16,966 bases of DNA from an uncultured Prevotellaceae bacterium (lineage in GTDB: Bacteria; Bacteroidota; Bacteroidia; Bacteroidales; Bacteroidaceae). Below the pieces are notes generated by a model. That model made no database searches. It had not been told where the DNA came from and saw nothing but the letters and a program-made list of their open reading frames with translations. Below are positions 1 to 7,562 of this stretch, piece by piece. The first letter of the stretch is position 1, and each line of letters begins with the position of its first letter. Location of the stretch: contig CAMNHS010000016.1 in the NCBI GenBank assembly GCA_946539635.1, forward strand, positions 1 to 16,966, read 5' to 3'. The translations under genes and the position numbers were made by a program.

Positions 1-16
1 TATTTGCAAATGAATT

Positions 17-1663
17 ATGTGTGAGACAATGAACATATACAAGATATTCAACAATCTGCGCTACCATCATGAGAACGAGGTGGTGGAGTTCTAGAAAGCG
101 GAAAACAACTTTGACTTTGATGATTTGGGTAAGTATTTCTCTGCACTGAGCAATGAGGCGAACCTGAGAGATAAGGGATTCGCTTGGCTGGTGTTCGGAG
201 TGCATGACAAGACGAGGGAGATACTGGGTACGTCGTACAAGAACGGGATGAAGAGCCTGCAGAAGTTGAAGTATGACTTGTCGCAACATACCACTGACGG
301 TAACACCTTCAGGGACATCTACGAACTGGAGGTTGAGGGCAAGCGAGTGCTGATGTTTCAGATTCCGGCTGCACCGCGTGGTATTCCGATGGCCTGGCAG
401 GGACACTTCTATGCTCGTCGTGGTGAGAGCATAGGTGCTCTTGATATGAGCAAATTTGAGGAGATTCGCAGGCAGACATCGGATTTCGACTGGTCGAAGC
501 AGATAGTTGATGGTGCGACTATTGCTGATTTGGACGAGAAGGCTATCAAGGAAGCACGCGAGGGATATAAGGAACACTACCCAAACCAGAAGAAGGAGGT
601 GGATACGTGGAGCGACGAGGTCTTTCTGAACAAGGCAAAGTTGACTATTGACGGCAAGATTACCAATGCTGCTATATTGCTTTTGGGGAAGCCTGAGTCG
701 CTGCACTACATCAACCATATTGGGGAGATTGTATGGCGTCTGGCTGGTATGGATAATGTGGGACAGGTGTTTACTATCCCGTTTCTGCTGACAACAACGG
801 AGGTGATGCGTAAAATCCGGAACTATCCGTTTAAGATTTTCCCTAACAACAGTTTCTTGCCAGGCGAGGGCATGAAATACGACAACGAGGTAATACTCGA
901 AGCCCTTCATAACTGTATAGCCCACCAAAATTATTCCGAGAGTGCCCGTATCATCGTGATTGAGCGTGAGAACGAACTGGAATTTAGGAACAGTGGCGGG
1001 TTCTATGATGGTACTTATGAGGATTACATTACAGGAGAGCGCATTCCTGCGAAATACCGTAATCCATTCTTGGTTCAGGCAATGGCGAACATCAAGATGA
1101 TTGATACCGAAGGATTCGGCATTCACAAGATGTTCGTATCGCAGAAAGATCGCTATCTGCCGATGCCCGACTACGACAAGAGTGACAGCGATACTGTGAT
1201 ATTGACGTTACCGGGTACTGTTATTGACGAGAACTATAGTTTGTTGTTGTTAGAGAATTCGGATATTGACTTGACAACAACTGTGCTGCTTGATAAGGTA
1301 CAGAAGGGTAGGGCTATCAGTGATGATGCGATTAAGATGCTGAGAAAGAAAGGACTGATTGAAGGTCGTAAACCTCACTTATATGTATCGAAACAGATAG
1401 CTAAGGTTACCAATACGCAGGTGGAATATACTTTGAAAAAGGGATTCAACGACGCAGAATGTCAGGAATTGATTATGAAAGCCTTGAACGACCACAAGGT
1501 GCTAAGCAGAAAGCAGATTAATGAATTGCTTTGGAATAAGTTGCCAATTGATTATATTGACGAACAGAAAGTAAGGAAGATAGGAAATCTACTTACAAAA
1601 CTAAGGAAGAATGGTGTTATATATACTGACGAAAAGCGTCTTTGGCATTTAAGCGTGAATTAA
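17..1663 (+). pseudogene. RecG-like AlbA_2 (Schlafen-type) DNA-binding protein, interrupted by an amber codon
   Basis: The reading frame is open from ATG 17-19 (or ATG 29-31) to TAA 1661-1663 except for TAG at 92-94. Downstream of the TAG, 512 codons are intact from a TTG at 125. The first in-frame ATG after that is at 248. Residues around the stop read VVEF*KAENNFDFDDLGKYF, the opening of the AlbA_2 domain, where relatives usually have EFK, so the stop looks like a Lys-to-amber change. Further on come the AlbA_2 core (KGFAWLVFGVHD), an ATPase-like segment near codon 250 (EALHNCIAHQNYSE), an RNSGGFYDG loop, EGFGIHKMF and a C-terminal winged-helix-like part. This is the architecture of the COG2865 family of predicted regulators, some of which lie in defence islands. 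Substrate and target are unknown. TAG is a normal stop here (lptB and murF end in TAG), so the gene is probably inactivated or translated from a late start. A sequencing error is possible. Confidence is high for the family and moderate for the pseudogene call. Confidence 0.72.
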
Positions 1664-1784
1664 AGCGACTTTAAGCGAGATTTTAAGCGAGAATCTTCTG
1701 AAGCCCCTGATTTTAGGGCATTCTTGCCATGAAAATTTAGACGAGTTTAGACGAAAATTTAGACGAGTTTAGACGGGAATGCCC
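1648..1784. repeat. Two arrays of four octamers with alternating 10/12-bp spacing
   Basis: TTTAAGCG-like octamers begin at 1648, 1660 (one mismatch), 1670 and 1682. TTTAGACG octamers begin at 1736, 1746, 1758 and 1768. Start-to-start spacing is 12-10-12 in the first array and 10-12-10 in the second, so the second array is a perfect 22-bp tandem duplication (1732-1753 and 1754-1775). It is bracketed by an inverted repeat, GGGCATTC (1716-1723) and GAATGCCC (1777-1784). Two decayed copies may follow at 1803 and 1814. The first array overlaps the last codons and stop of the preceding gene. Function unknown. Confidence 0.75.
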
Positions 1785-1850
1785 GTAGATTTTACATAAG
1801 AATTGAAGCGAGATTTACGTGAGATGGAGATCAGTTTCGTTTAAAACAAT

Positions 1851-1877
1851 AAAGCCCAGAAAAAACTTCTGGGCTTT
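1851..1877 (-). terminator. Intrinsic terminator, probably bidirectional
   Basis: A perfect 11-bp stem (1851-1861 pairing with 1867-1877) closes a 5-nt loop. It lies 8 nt past the 3' end of the minus-strand tRNA. The U-tract is stronger on the plus strand (T at 1875-1879), so it could also end transcripts from the AlbA_2 gene. Confidence 0.75.
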
Positions 1878-1885
1878 TTGTCTTG

Positions 1886-1958
1886 TCGGGATGACCGGAC
1901 TCGAACCGGCGACTCCTACGTCCCGAACGTAGTGCGCTACCAACTGCGCTACATCCCG
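1886..1958 (-). tRNA. tRNA-Pro (anticodon CGG)
   Basis: Read on the minus strand the 73 nt fold into a full cloverleaf. The acceptor pairs CGGGATG with CATCCCG, and the discriminator base is A. The D-arm is GCGC/GCGC with an AGTTGGTA loop, the anticodon stem is CTACG/CGTAG, and the T-arm is GCCGG-TTCGAGT-CCGGT. The 7-nt anticodon loop TTCGGGA gives anticodon CGG, which reads the proline codon CCG. CCA is not encoded. It lies 68 bp downstream of lptB with no terminator between them, so it may be processed from the lptB transcript, although a separate promoter cannot be excluded. Confidence 0.95.
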
Positions 1959-1963
1959 CTTCT

Positions 1964-2019
1964 TTGTTAATTGACAATTGACAGTTGACAATTGACAGTT
2001 GACAATTGATAATTGACAA
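1964..2019. repeat. Heptamer tandem array (TTGACAA/TTGACAG), eight units
   Basis: Eight consecutive 7-bp units fill the space between the lptB stop codon (2027-2029) and the tRNA. Most are TTGACAA or TTGACAG, with one TTGATAA and a degenerate TTGTTAA at the tRNA end. It has the same period and near-identical monomers as the array at 5432-5466. Confidence 0.9.
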
Positions 2020-2026
2020 TTAATTG

Positions 2027-2779
2027 CTAATCAAATTTTTTCTTCTGCAGGCGGAAGTTTGTACCGAGGTATTTTTCGCGTACAATATAGTTATCTGCAA
2101 GTTCTTCTGGTGTGCCGTGAAAGAGTATCTTTCCTTCGAAGAGGAGGTATGCTCTGTCGGTGATATTCAGTGTCTCATGCACGTTATGGTCGGTTATGAG
2201 GATACCGATATTACGATGCTTCAGTTGCCATACTACCCGCTGTATCTCTTCTACGGCGATAGGGTCAACGCCTGCAAAGGGTTCGTCGAGCATGATGAAC
2301 TTTGGTTCTATGGCAAGACAGCGTGCTATCTCTGTGCGGCGGCGTTCACCACCGGAGAGACGGTCACCGAGGTTGTGGCGCACCTTCTGGAGCGAGAACT
2401 CGCTGATGAGGTTTTCGAGCTTTTCGAGCTGTTTTTCGCGTGAAAGTCCTGTCATCTCAAGGACGCTCAGGATATTGTCCTCGACAGACATCTTGCGGAA
2501 TACGCTTGCCTCCTGCGGCAGATAGCCCACGCCATTGCGGGCATGCTCATAGACAGCCATGGAGGTTATCTCCTTGTCATCGATGAAGACACGTCCGGCA
2601 TTGGGGACTACCAATCCGGTGGTCATGTAGAAGGAGGTCGTCTTGCCAGCGCCGTTAGGGCCCAGCAGTCCGACTATCTCGCCTTGTTTTACATTGAAGG
2701 AGACATCGTTGACGACAGTTCGCTTGCCGTAGATTTTTACGAGGCCTTCGGACCTAAGCGTTGACTGCTGCTCTGGCAT
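2027..2779 (-). CDS. lptB: LPS export ABC transporter ATP-binding protein LptB
   Basis: This is the cytoplasmic ATPase of the LptB2FG complex, which extracts lipopolysaccharide from the inner membrane and drives it along the Lpt bridge. The 250-residue protein has all ABC motifs in order: Walker [10 protein letters not shown] (40-48), Q-loop Gln89, signature LSGGE (141-145), Walker B FIMLDEP (161-167) and H-loop His198. The [12 protein letters not shown] stretch and the DEPFAGVDP context are typical of LptB rather than of amino-acid importers. Length is normal for the family. The ATG start (2777-2779) lies 26 bp inside the end of the upstream flavoprotein gene, which suggests one transcript with translational coupling. 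No lptF, lptG, lptA or lptC is present in the window. The stop codon is TAG, followed 7 nt later by a heptamer array and then tRNA-Pro. Confidence 0.93.
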   Translation of the reverse strand: MPEQQSTLRSEGLVKIYGKRTVVNDVSFNVKQGEIVGLLGPNGAGKTTSFYMTTGLVVPNAGRVFIDDKEITSMAVYEHARNGVGYLPQEASVFRKMSVEDNILSVLEMTGLSREKQLEKLENLISEFSLQKVRHNLGDRLSGGERRRTEIARCLAIEPKFIMLDEPFAGVDPIAVEEIQRVVWQLKHRNIGILITDHNVHETLNITDRAYLLFEGKILFHGTPEELADNYIVREKYLGTNFRLQKKKFD

Positions 2780-3695
2780 CGTTGTATTCCTTTATTAAAC
2801 GCTCCATGATGGTGCTGACAGGCTCGATGCTCTTGATGGCAGATGTTATCTGACCTATCTCCATCTCACCGTTTTCGATGTCGCCATCGAAGATACCCCT
2901 GCGTGTGGCTTTCTCGCCAAGAATCTCAAGCAACTCAGGTACTTCTGCACCACGGTTCTCGGCTTCTTCGAGGCGCTTATAAAGTCCGTTCTTCACAAGG
3001 CGTGAAGGGGAGAGTTTCTTAAGGCACAGCATGGTGTCACCCTCTTCGAGATTGGTGCATGCCTGCTTGAAGGCATCGCTGGCGCTGCTCTCTTCAGAGA
3101 GTGCGAAGAGGGTACCTATCTGCACACCTTCTGCTCCCAGCACCTGTGCTGCGAGACAAGCCTGACCGGAGGCGATGCCGCCGGCAGCGATGAGAGGAAG
3201 GGTAGTAGCCTTGCGCACCTGGGGAATGAGACACATTGTGGTGGTCTCTTCCTTGCCATTATGTCCGCCTGCCTCAAAACCTTCGGCAACGACAACATCG
3301 ACGCCGGCTTCTTCGCATTTGCGTGCAAACTTGGAAGAGCTGACAACATGTGCCACTATCATACCGGCATCATGGAAACGCTGGGTGTATTTCTTTGGAC
3401 TGCCGGCAGAGGTAAAGATTATCTTACAGCCCTCGCTGATAATCATGTCAATGAGAGAGTCGATCTGCGGATACATCAGAGGCAGGTTGATGCCCCAAGG
3501 CTTTGAGGTTGCAGCCTTGAGCTTCTGAATATGTTCACGCAACAAATCGACCGTCATGGTACCGGCGCCAATGAGACCCAGACCACCGGCATTACTTACT
3601 GCGGCTGCCAAACGCCAACCGCTACACCAAGCCATGCCTCCGGCGATGACTGGATATTGAATGCCAAATATTTCGGATATTCTGTTCATATTCAT
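2754..3695 (-). CDS. Nitronate monooxygenase / FabK-like FMN flavoprotein
   Basis: This is a TIM-barrel FMN enzyme of the 2-nitropropane dioxygenase superfamily, which includes nitronate monooxygenases and the enoyl-ACP reductase FabK. From the chosen start it has 313 residues. Motifs include [10 protein letters not shown] (14-23), NAGGLGLIG (35-43), [11 protein letters not shown] (137-147), AAGGIASG (170-177) and GAEGVQIGT (187-195). These glycine-rich phosphate-binding loops occur in both subfamilies, so nitronate oxidation and fatty-acid enoyl reduction both remain possible, and sequence alone does not decide. I chose ATG 3693-3695 ([10 protein letters not shown]) because homology starts there. 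The frame extends 11 codons further to 3728, but that segment looks non-coding. The 3' end overlaps lptB by 26 bp. A TATCTTTG element at 3776-3783 is the likely promoter. Confidence 0.83.
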   Translation of the reverse strand: MNMNRISEIFGIQYPVIAGGMAWCSGWRLAAAVSNAGGLGLIGAGTMTVDLLREHIQKLKAATSKPWGINLPLMYPQIDSLIDMIISEGCKIIFTSAGSPKKYTQRFHDAGMIVAHVVSSSKFARKCEEAGVDVVVAEGFEAGGHNGKEETTTMCLIPQVRKATTLPLIAAGGIASGQACLAAQVLGAEGVQIGTLFALSEESSASDAFKQACTNLEEGDTMLCLKKLSPSRLVKNGLYKRLEEAENRGAEVPELLEILGEKATRRGIFDGDIENGEMEIGQITSAIKSIEPVSTIMERLIKEYNDARAAVNA

Positions 3696-3775
3696 GTACC
3701 TTTTCTCGCCAAGGCATAGCTCAAACAAGTTTGGTTCTGCCCTTTTGGCTTGACGAAAACGTTCATTTGTGGATG

Positions 3776-3783
3776 CAAAGATA
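3776..3783 (-). promoter_or_regulatory. Probable Bacteroidota -7 element for the flavoprotein-lptB operon
   Basis: The minus strand reads TATCTTTG, an exact match to TANNTTTG, about 80 nt upstream of ATG 3695. I find no good TTTG at the expected 19-21 bp upstream, only GTTG at 3800-3803 with 16-bp spacing. This is therefore a -7-only call. Confidence 0.5.
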
Positions 3784-3878
3784 CAAAAAAAAATACTTAC
3801 AACATATTTAATGTCAAGAAATAAAAGTATTATTGCATTTTTTTAATTAAAAATAATGTCTATTTGTTAATAAATATG

Positions 3879-3886
3879 TAATTTTG
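3879..3886 (+). promoter_or_regulatory. Probable -7 element for the FadL-type porin gene
   Basis: TAATTTTG matches TANNTTTG and lies 44 nt upstream of ATG 3931 in very AT-rich DNA. The nearest TTTG (3863-3866) is only 12 bp away, too close for a standard -33 box. The rest of the 3696-3930 divergent spacer is AT-rich and shows no further gene. Confidence 0.5.
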
Positions 3887-3930
3887 CGCCCGCAACAATT
3901 AAGTATTATTAATAAAGAATAAAAAGTTGT

Positions 3931-5427
3931 ATGAAGAAAACATGGAAAATTGTAGCCATTGCGCTATTGGCAATCATTAATGTATGCCCAGTAATGGCTG
4001 GTGGTATTCTCACCAACACAAACCAGAATGTTGCTTTTTTGCGTAACCCAGCCCGTGACGGTGCCATTGACATTGATGGTGTTTATTCCAACCCTGCTGG
4101 TGTAGCTTTCCTGAAGGATGGTCTGCACTTGTCTTTTAACTGGCAAGCTGCTTTCCAGACACGTACTATCGACACGACAAGCCCATACTTTGAGATTGGT
4201 GCCCAGAACAATGGCAGTTCAGTAAAGAGCTATGAAGGAACTGCAAGGGCTATGTTCATTCCATCTCTGCAGGCTGCATATAATAAGGATAAATGGTCTT
4301 TCCAGTTTAACTTTGCCGTTACCGGTGGTGGTGGTAAGTGTGAATTTGACAAGGGACTGGGTTCTTTCGAGAGTACTGTCGGAAAAATCGGCTATGACTT
4401 GAGAGCCCTTGGTGTTACAAACTATGATTGCTCAAGCTATATGCAGGGTAAGCAGTATTATTTCGGCTTTACACTGGGTGCAGCATACAAAATAACCGAG
4501 AACCTCTCAGTATATGGCGGTCTCCGTGTGCTCTACGGCATTGCAAGCTATAAGGCAAAGATTGACAACATCAGGGTGAAGACAGTAGGACGACAGGATT
4601 ACCAGTCCTTCAACAGCTTCCTGACAGAGAACATGGACAACCTGAAGTTGATGCAGTATGCCCTTGAGCAGGCTGGTGCAACAGCTACTCCTAACTATGC
4701 AAGGGTAGTTGGCACATTGCAAAAGCTGGATCAGCTTGAGGCTTACCGTAATGGCGTGAATCTCCTGTCAAACCAAAACGGTACCGGCGTGGCTCCTATT
4801 CTCGGTGCTGACTTCAAATATGGAAAATTCAACTTCGCTGTAAAGTATGAGTTCCGCACGAAGATGGCAATGAAGAATGAGTCAACTGTTGACAAGGTTT
4901 ATGCTATTGATGCCGTTAATACTTATCTGGACGATTCAGAAATCAGAGAGGACCAGCCTTCCCTGCTTGCCTTCGGTGTGCAGTATAGCCCTGTTGACAA
5001 GGTACGCATCAATGCTGGTTATCACCACTTCTACGACAAGAATGCCAAGAAGACTTACTATGTAAATTCTGTACGCTATGACAACAAGAACAGCCAGTTG
5101 AAGAAAGGTACAGATGAGTATTTGGGCGGCGTGGAAGTGGACGTTGCAAAGAAATGGACAGCAAGTGCCGGTTTCCAGATTACACGTTACGGAAATACTG
5201 ATGAGTATATCAATGATATCTCTTTCGTTGTAAACTCTTGGAGTTTCGGTCTCGGTGCCAAGTATCAGGTGTCTGACAAAGTGGCTGTTCAGGCTGCCTT
5301 CTTCCAGACAAACTATGACAAATACACTACACAGGCTGTAATGATAGAAGACCCAAAGGGCATGATGCAGAATACTTTTGGAAGAACCAACAGAGTAATC
5401 GCCATAGGTGCGAATCTGGACTTTTAA
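3931..5427 (+). CDS. OmpP1/FadL/TodX-family outer-membrane transporter
   Basis: This is a predicted outer-membrane beta-barrel for uptake of hydrophobic compounds, with long-chain fatty acids the model substrate of the family. It has 498 residues. The N-terminus MKKTWKIVAIALLAIINVC...VMA is a signal peptide, probably cut after Ala23. The mature start contains FLRNPARDGAIDIDGVYSNPAG (about 37-57), matching the conserved NPA-containing hatch region of FadL proteins. The rest alternates aromatic and polar residues as in beta strands, and the protein ends in Phe (GANLDF), usual for barrels recognised by BamA. An insertion of roughly 60 residues around 220-275 (FNSFLTENMDNLKLMQYAL) looks helical and may be an extracellular or lumenal domain. 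It is transcribed alone, divergent from the flavoprotein gene and convergent with the arg/pro operon. The actual ligand cannot be read from the sequence. Confidence 0.85.
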   Translation: MKKTWKIVAIALLAIINVCPVMAGGILTNTNQNVAFLRNPARDGAIDIDGVYSNPAGVAFLKDGLHLSFNWQAAFQTRTIDTTSPYFEIGAQNNGSSVKSYEGTARAMFIPSLQAAYNKDKWSFQFNFAVTGGGGKCEFDKGLGSFESTVGKIGYDLRALGVTNYDCSSYMQGKQYYFGFTLGAAYKITENLSVYGGLRVLYGIASYKAKIDNIRVKTVGRQDYQSFNSFLTENMDNLKLMQYALEQAGATATPNYARVVGTLQKLDQLEAYRNGVNLLSNQNGTGVAPILGADFKYGKFNFAVKYEFRTKMAMKNESTVDKVYAIDAVNTYLDDSEIREDQPSLLAFGVQYSPVDKVRINAGYHHFYDKNAKKTYYVNSVRYDNKNSQLKKGTDEYLGGVEVDVAKKWTASAGFQITRYGNTDEYINDISFVVNSWSFGLGAKYQVSDKVAVQAAFFQTNYDKYTTQAVMIEDPKGMMQNTFGRTNRVIAIGANLDF

Positions 5428-5431
5428 TCAG

Positions 5432-5466
5432 TTGACAATTGACAATTGATAGTTGACAACTGATAG
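5432..5466. repeat. Heptamer tandem array (TTGACAA/TTGATAG), five units
   Basis: Five 7-bp units start 5 nt after the TAA of the porin gene: TTGACAA twice, TTGATAG, TTGACAA and CTGATAG. The array ends just before the terminator stem. Confidence 0.88.
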
Positions 5467-5470
5467 TTAA

Positions 5471-5507
5471 AAATAAGACGGCATCCTGATTGGGTGCCGT
5501 CTTATTT
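5471..5507. terminator. Strong bidirectional intrinsic terminator between convergent genes
   Basis: A 16-bp stem (5471-5486 with 5492-5507, one G-T pair) with a 5-nt TGATT loop has a GC-rich core GACGGCA/TGCCGTC. T-runs follow on the plus strand (to 5512) and, as A-runs, on the minus strand. It serves both the FadL-type gene and the end of the argR-to-dsbD operon, whose last stop codon (5511-5513) almost touches it. Confidence 0.93.
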
Positions 5508-5510
5508 TTT

Positions 5511-7559
5511 TTATTTGTTTTGAAACGTTGTGAGTCCTGATTGCAGGAATTGTATGTATGCTGCTATATCTTCGTCGTAGGAACGTGGCTTTTGGAGTAC
5601 GGCGTGCATATAACTGCCTTCGCCTTTGGTAAACGTTTGCCGAGAGTCGAGAAGAACATAGAAAGGTTGCGTATTATGCCCGAAGCGGGAACGCTGGAAA
5701 TAACTCCACTTGTCACCAATAGTACGAAGGGTACGTTGCTGTCCGTTTTCGGTTACTTTGATATGCTGCGGCAGAGAGGTTTTATCATCCACATACAACT
5801 GGATGAGTATATATTCATCATTGATGATATCCTGCACCTCAGAATCTGTCCATACAGCTGCCTCCATCTTACGGCAGTTAACACAACCATAGCCGGTAAA
5901 GTCTATCATAACAGGTTTTCCTTTAGCCTTAGCAGCCTCAATGCCCTCATAGAAATCACGATAAGGATTATGGATGGTACCCTTTGCTTCCTGATGCCAA
6001 TTCTGGGTACTCATAGGAGGTGTAAATGCAGATATTGCCTTACAAGGTGCTCCCCATAAACCAGGTACCATATATGCTACGAAAGCGAAAGAGAGAAATG
6101 AAGATGTAAGATGTAAGATGTAAGATGTAAGATGTGAAAAGTTGGATTTAAATACTTGGCGGAGGTAGTAGCAGCCAAGTAGGAAGAAAATGATAATCCA
6201 GAGTATCAGGAATACTTCACGGTCTAAGATGTGCCACCCGTAGGCGAGGTCGGCAACAGAGAGGAATTTCAGAGAGAAGGCTATCTCGATTGCTCCCAGT
6301 GTCACTTTAACAGATGTCATCCAGTTGCCAGACTTCGGCGCAGACTTTAACCAGGCGGGGAAGAGGGCAAAGAGCATAAATGGCAGAGCCAAAGCTACCG
6401 CAAATCCCAACATACCAATAGCTGCCCCCATAACATTACCAGAGGTGCCTAATTCGACAAGCAGAAAACCAACGATAGGTGCTGTACATGAGAAGCTCAC
6501 CAGCACCAAGGTGAATGCCATAAGGAAGATAGAGAGAATGCCCGTCTTTTGGGATGCCTTGCTATCAATGGCATTTGTCCAGCTGGAAGGTAGCACTATC
6601 TCGAAGGCTCCCAATAGCGAAATACCGAATACCAACAGCAGAAGGAAGAAGAAGATATTAAAGAAGGCATTGGTAGAAAGGGCATTGAGGGCAGAAGCAC
6701 CAAATAATGATGTTACCACTAATCCCAATAGCATATATATAACAATGATAGAGATGCCATAGGTAACAGCATCACGAATACCCTTGATGTTGCGGCCTGT
6801 GCCAGTCTTACCTTGCTCACGATTGCCACGCTTCATAAAGAAACTCACCGTCATTGGTATGATAGGCCACACACAAGGGGTGAGAACAGCAATAAAACCA
6901 CCCACCAATCCCAAGAGGAAGATAGTCCACAGAGATGGAATTGCGGATTCTGAGGAAGAAACTGGAACAGACGGAGAGGCAAGGGTAGGGGCGATAATAC
7001 TTGTGTCACTAATTTGGCTATCTTTACTAATTATATTAGTTTGAATAGTATCACTGGTTACACTGGCTTGAGTGGTTGCCGTCTCTTCCTTCTTTTCTTC
7101 TGTTGCCTCCGCTGGGGCTGAAGCCTCTCCTTGATAAGAGAAGTCAACACTTGTAGGCGGCAGACAATTCTGCTCATTACAAGCACCATATTCCAGATAT
7201 CCCTCAACGGAATATTTACTGTCTGTGAGTTTTAGCTTTTGTGAGAAAAGGACGCTTTTCTCAAAATACATCACCTCAGCATCAAATACCTCTTCAAACT
7301 TCTTTATGGGTTTCTGGTCAGCGGTAAGTGTTCCAACAAGTTTTGCTCCCTTGATACTGGTGATAGTAAGAGTAGTTGGAGTAGGACCATTCTTCTCATT
7401 TTGCGAATAGACATGCCATCCGTCAGACATCTTGCCGCTGAAGAAGATTATTATCTCGTCATCGGCAGTCTGCTTTACATAATGTGAAAAACTGACCTGC
7501 GCTATTATCTGCAGGCAGGAAAGGAAAGAGAATAGGGCTATCAGGAGTAGTCGATGCAT
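5511..7559 (-). CDS. DsbD-type thiol:disulfide interchange protein
   Basis: This inner-membrane protein is predicted to carry electrons from cytoplasmic thioredoxin to periplasmic partners. It has 682 residues: a signal peptide (1-20), a periplasmic N-terminal DsbD-alpha-like domain (about 22-143) with a Cys pair C127-x4-C132 in YGACNEQNCLPP, a Ser/Thr/Glu-rich linker (about 145-205), a membrane domain (about 208-510) with one Cys in TPCVWPIIPMTV (C229) and its partner in VSFSCTAPIVG (C358), and a C-terminal thioredoxin-like domain (about 535-680) with the CVNC active site (559-562). All three Cys pairs of the DsbD relay are therefore present. Residues about 476-488 (HLTSYILHLTS) are encoded by a 7-bp tandem repeat. 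It starts 3 nt after the murF stop, so the two are cotranscribed. A link to murF function is not evident. Confidence 0.9.
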   Translation of the reverse strand: MHRLLLIALFSFLSCLQIIAQVSFSHYVKQTADDEIIIFFSGKMSDGWHVYSQNEKNGPTPTTLTITSIKGAKLVGTLTADQKPIKKFEEVFDAEVMYFEKSVLFSQKLKLTDSKYSVEGYLEYGACNEQNCLPPTSVDFSYQGEASAPAEATEEKKEETATTQASVTSDTIQTNIISKDSQISDTSIIAPTLASPSVPVSSSESAIPSLWTIFLLGLVGGFIAVLTPCVWPIIPMTVSFFMKRGNREQGKTGTGRNIKGIRDAVTYGISIIVIYMLLGLVVTSLFGASALNALSTNAFFNIFFFLLLLVFGISLLGAFEIVLPSSWTNAIDSKASQKTGILSIFLMAFTLVLVSFSCTAPIVGFLLVELGTSGNVMGAAIGMLGFAVALALPFMLFALFPAWLKSAPKSGNWMTSVKVTLGAIEIAFSLKFLSVADLAYGWHILDREVFLILWIIIFFLLGCYYLRQVFKSNFSHLTSYILHLTSSFLSFAFVAYMVPGLWGAPCKAISAFTPPMSTQNWHQEAKGTIHNPYRDFYEGIEAAKAKGKPVMIDFTGYGCVNCRKMEAAVWTDSEVQDIINDEYILIQLYVDDKTSLPQHIKVTENGQQRTLRTIGDKWSYFQRSRFGHNTQPFYVLLDSRQTFTKGEGSYMHAVLQKPRSYDEDIAAYIQFLQSGLTTFQNK
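6103..6137. repeat. Heptamer array (GATGTAA) inside the dsbD-like coding region
   Basis: Four perfect GATGTAA units (6103-6130) and one imperfect unit (6131-6137) lie in a loop-coding part of the dsbD-like gene. Since 21 nt equals three units and seven codons, the protein shows an HLTSYIL / HLTSS heptapeptide echo without a stop codon in the used frame. Confidence 0.9.
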
Positions 7560-7562
7560 ATA

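Noticed and set aside
92..94. TAG as a reassigned sense codon
   Set aside because: TAG ends several intact genes here (lptB, murF, proA, the GNAT gene and the flavoprotein), so amber is an ordinary stop in this organism.
1831..2019. 62-codon minus-strand open frame across the tRNA
   Set aside because: It translates the tRNA and the heptamer repeats; the tRNA cloverleaf fully explains the sequence.
2024..2443. Plus-strand open frame opposite lptB
   Set aside because: It is antisense to a gene with all ABC motifs, and its product has no recognisable features.
3696..3728. Eleven-codon upstream extension of the flavoprotein (start at 3728)
   Set aside because: Family homology begins at [10 protein letters not shown], and the extension (MFELCLGEKRY) looks like leader DNA.
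3863..3866. TTTG as the -33 box of the porin promoter
   Set aside because: It is 12 bp from the -7 element, whereas 19-21 bp is expected.
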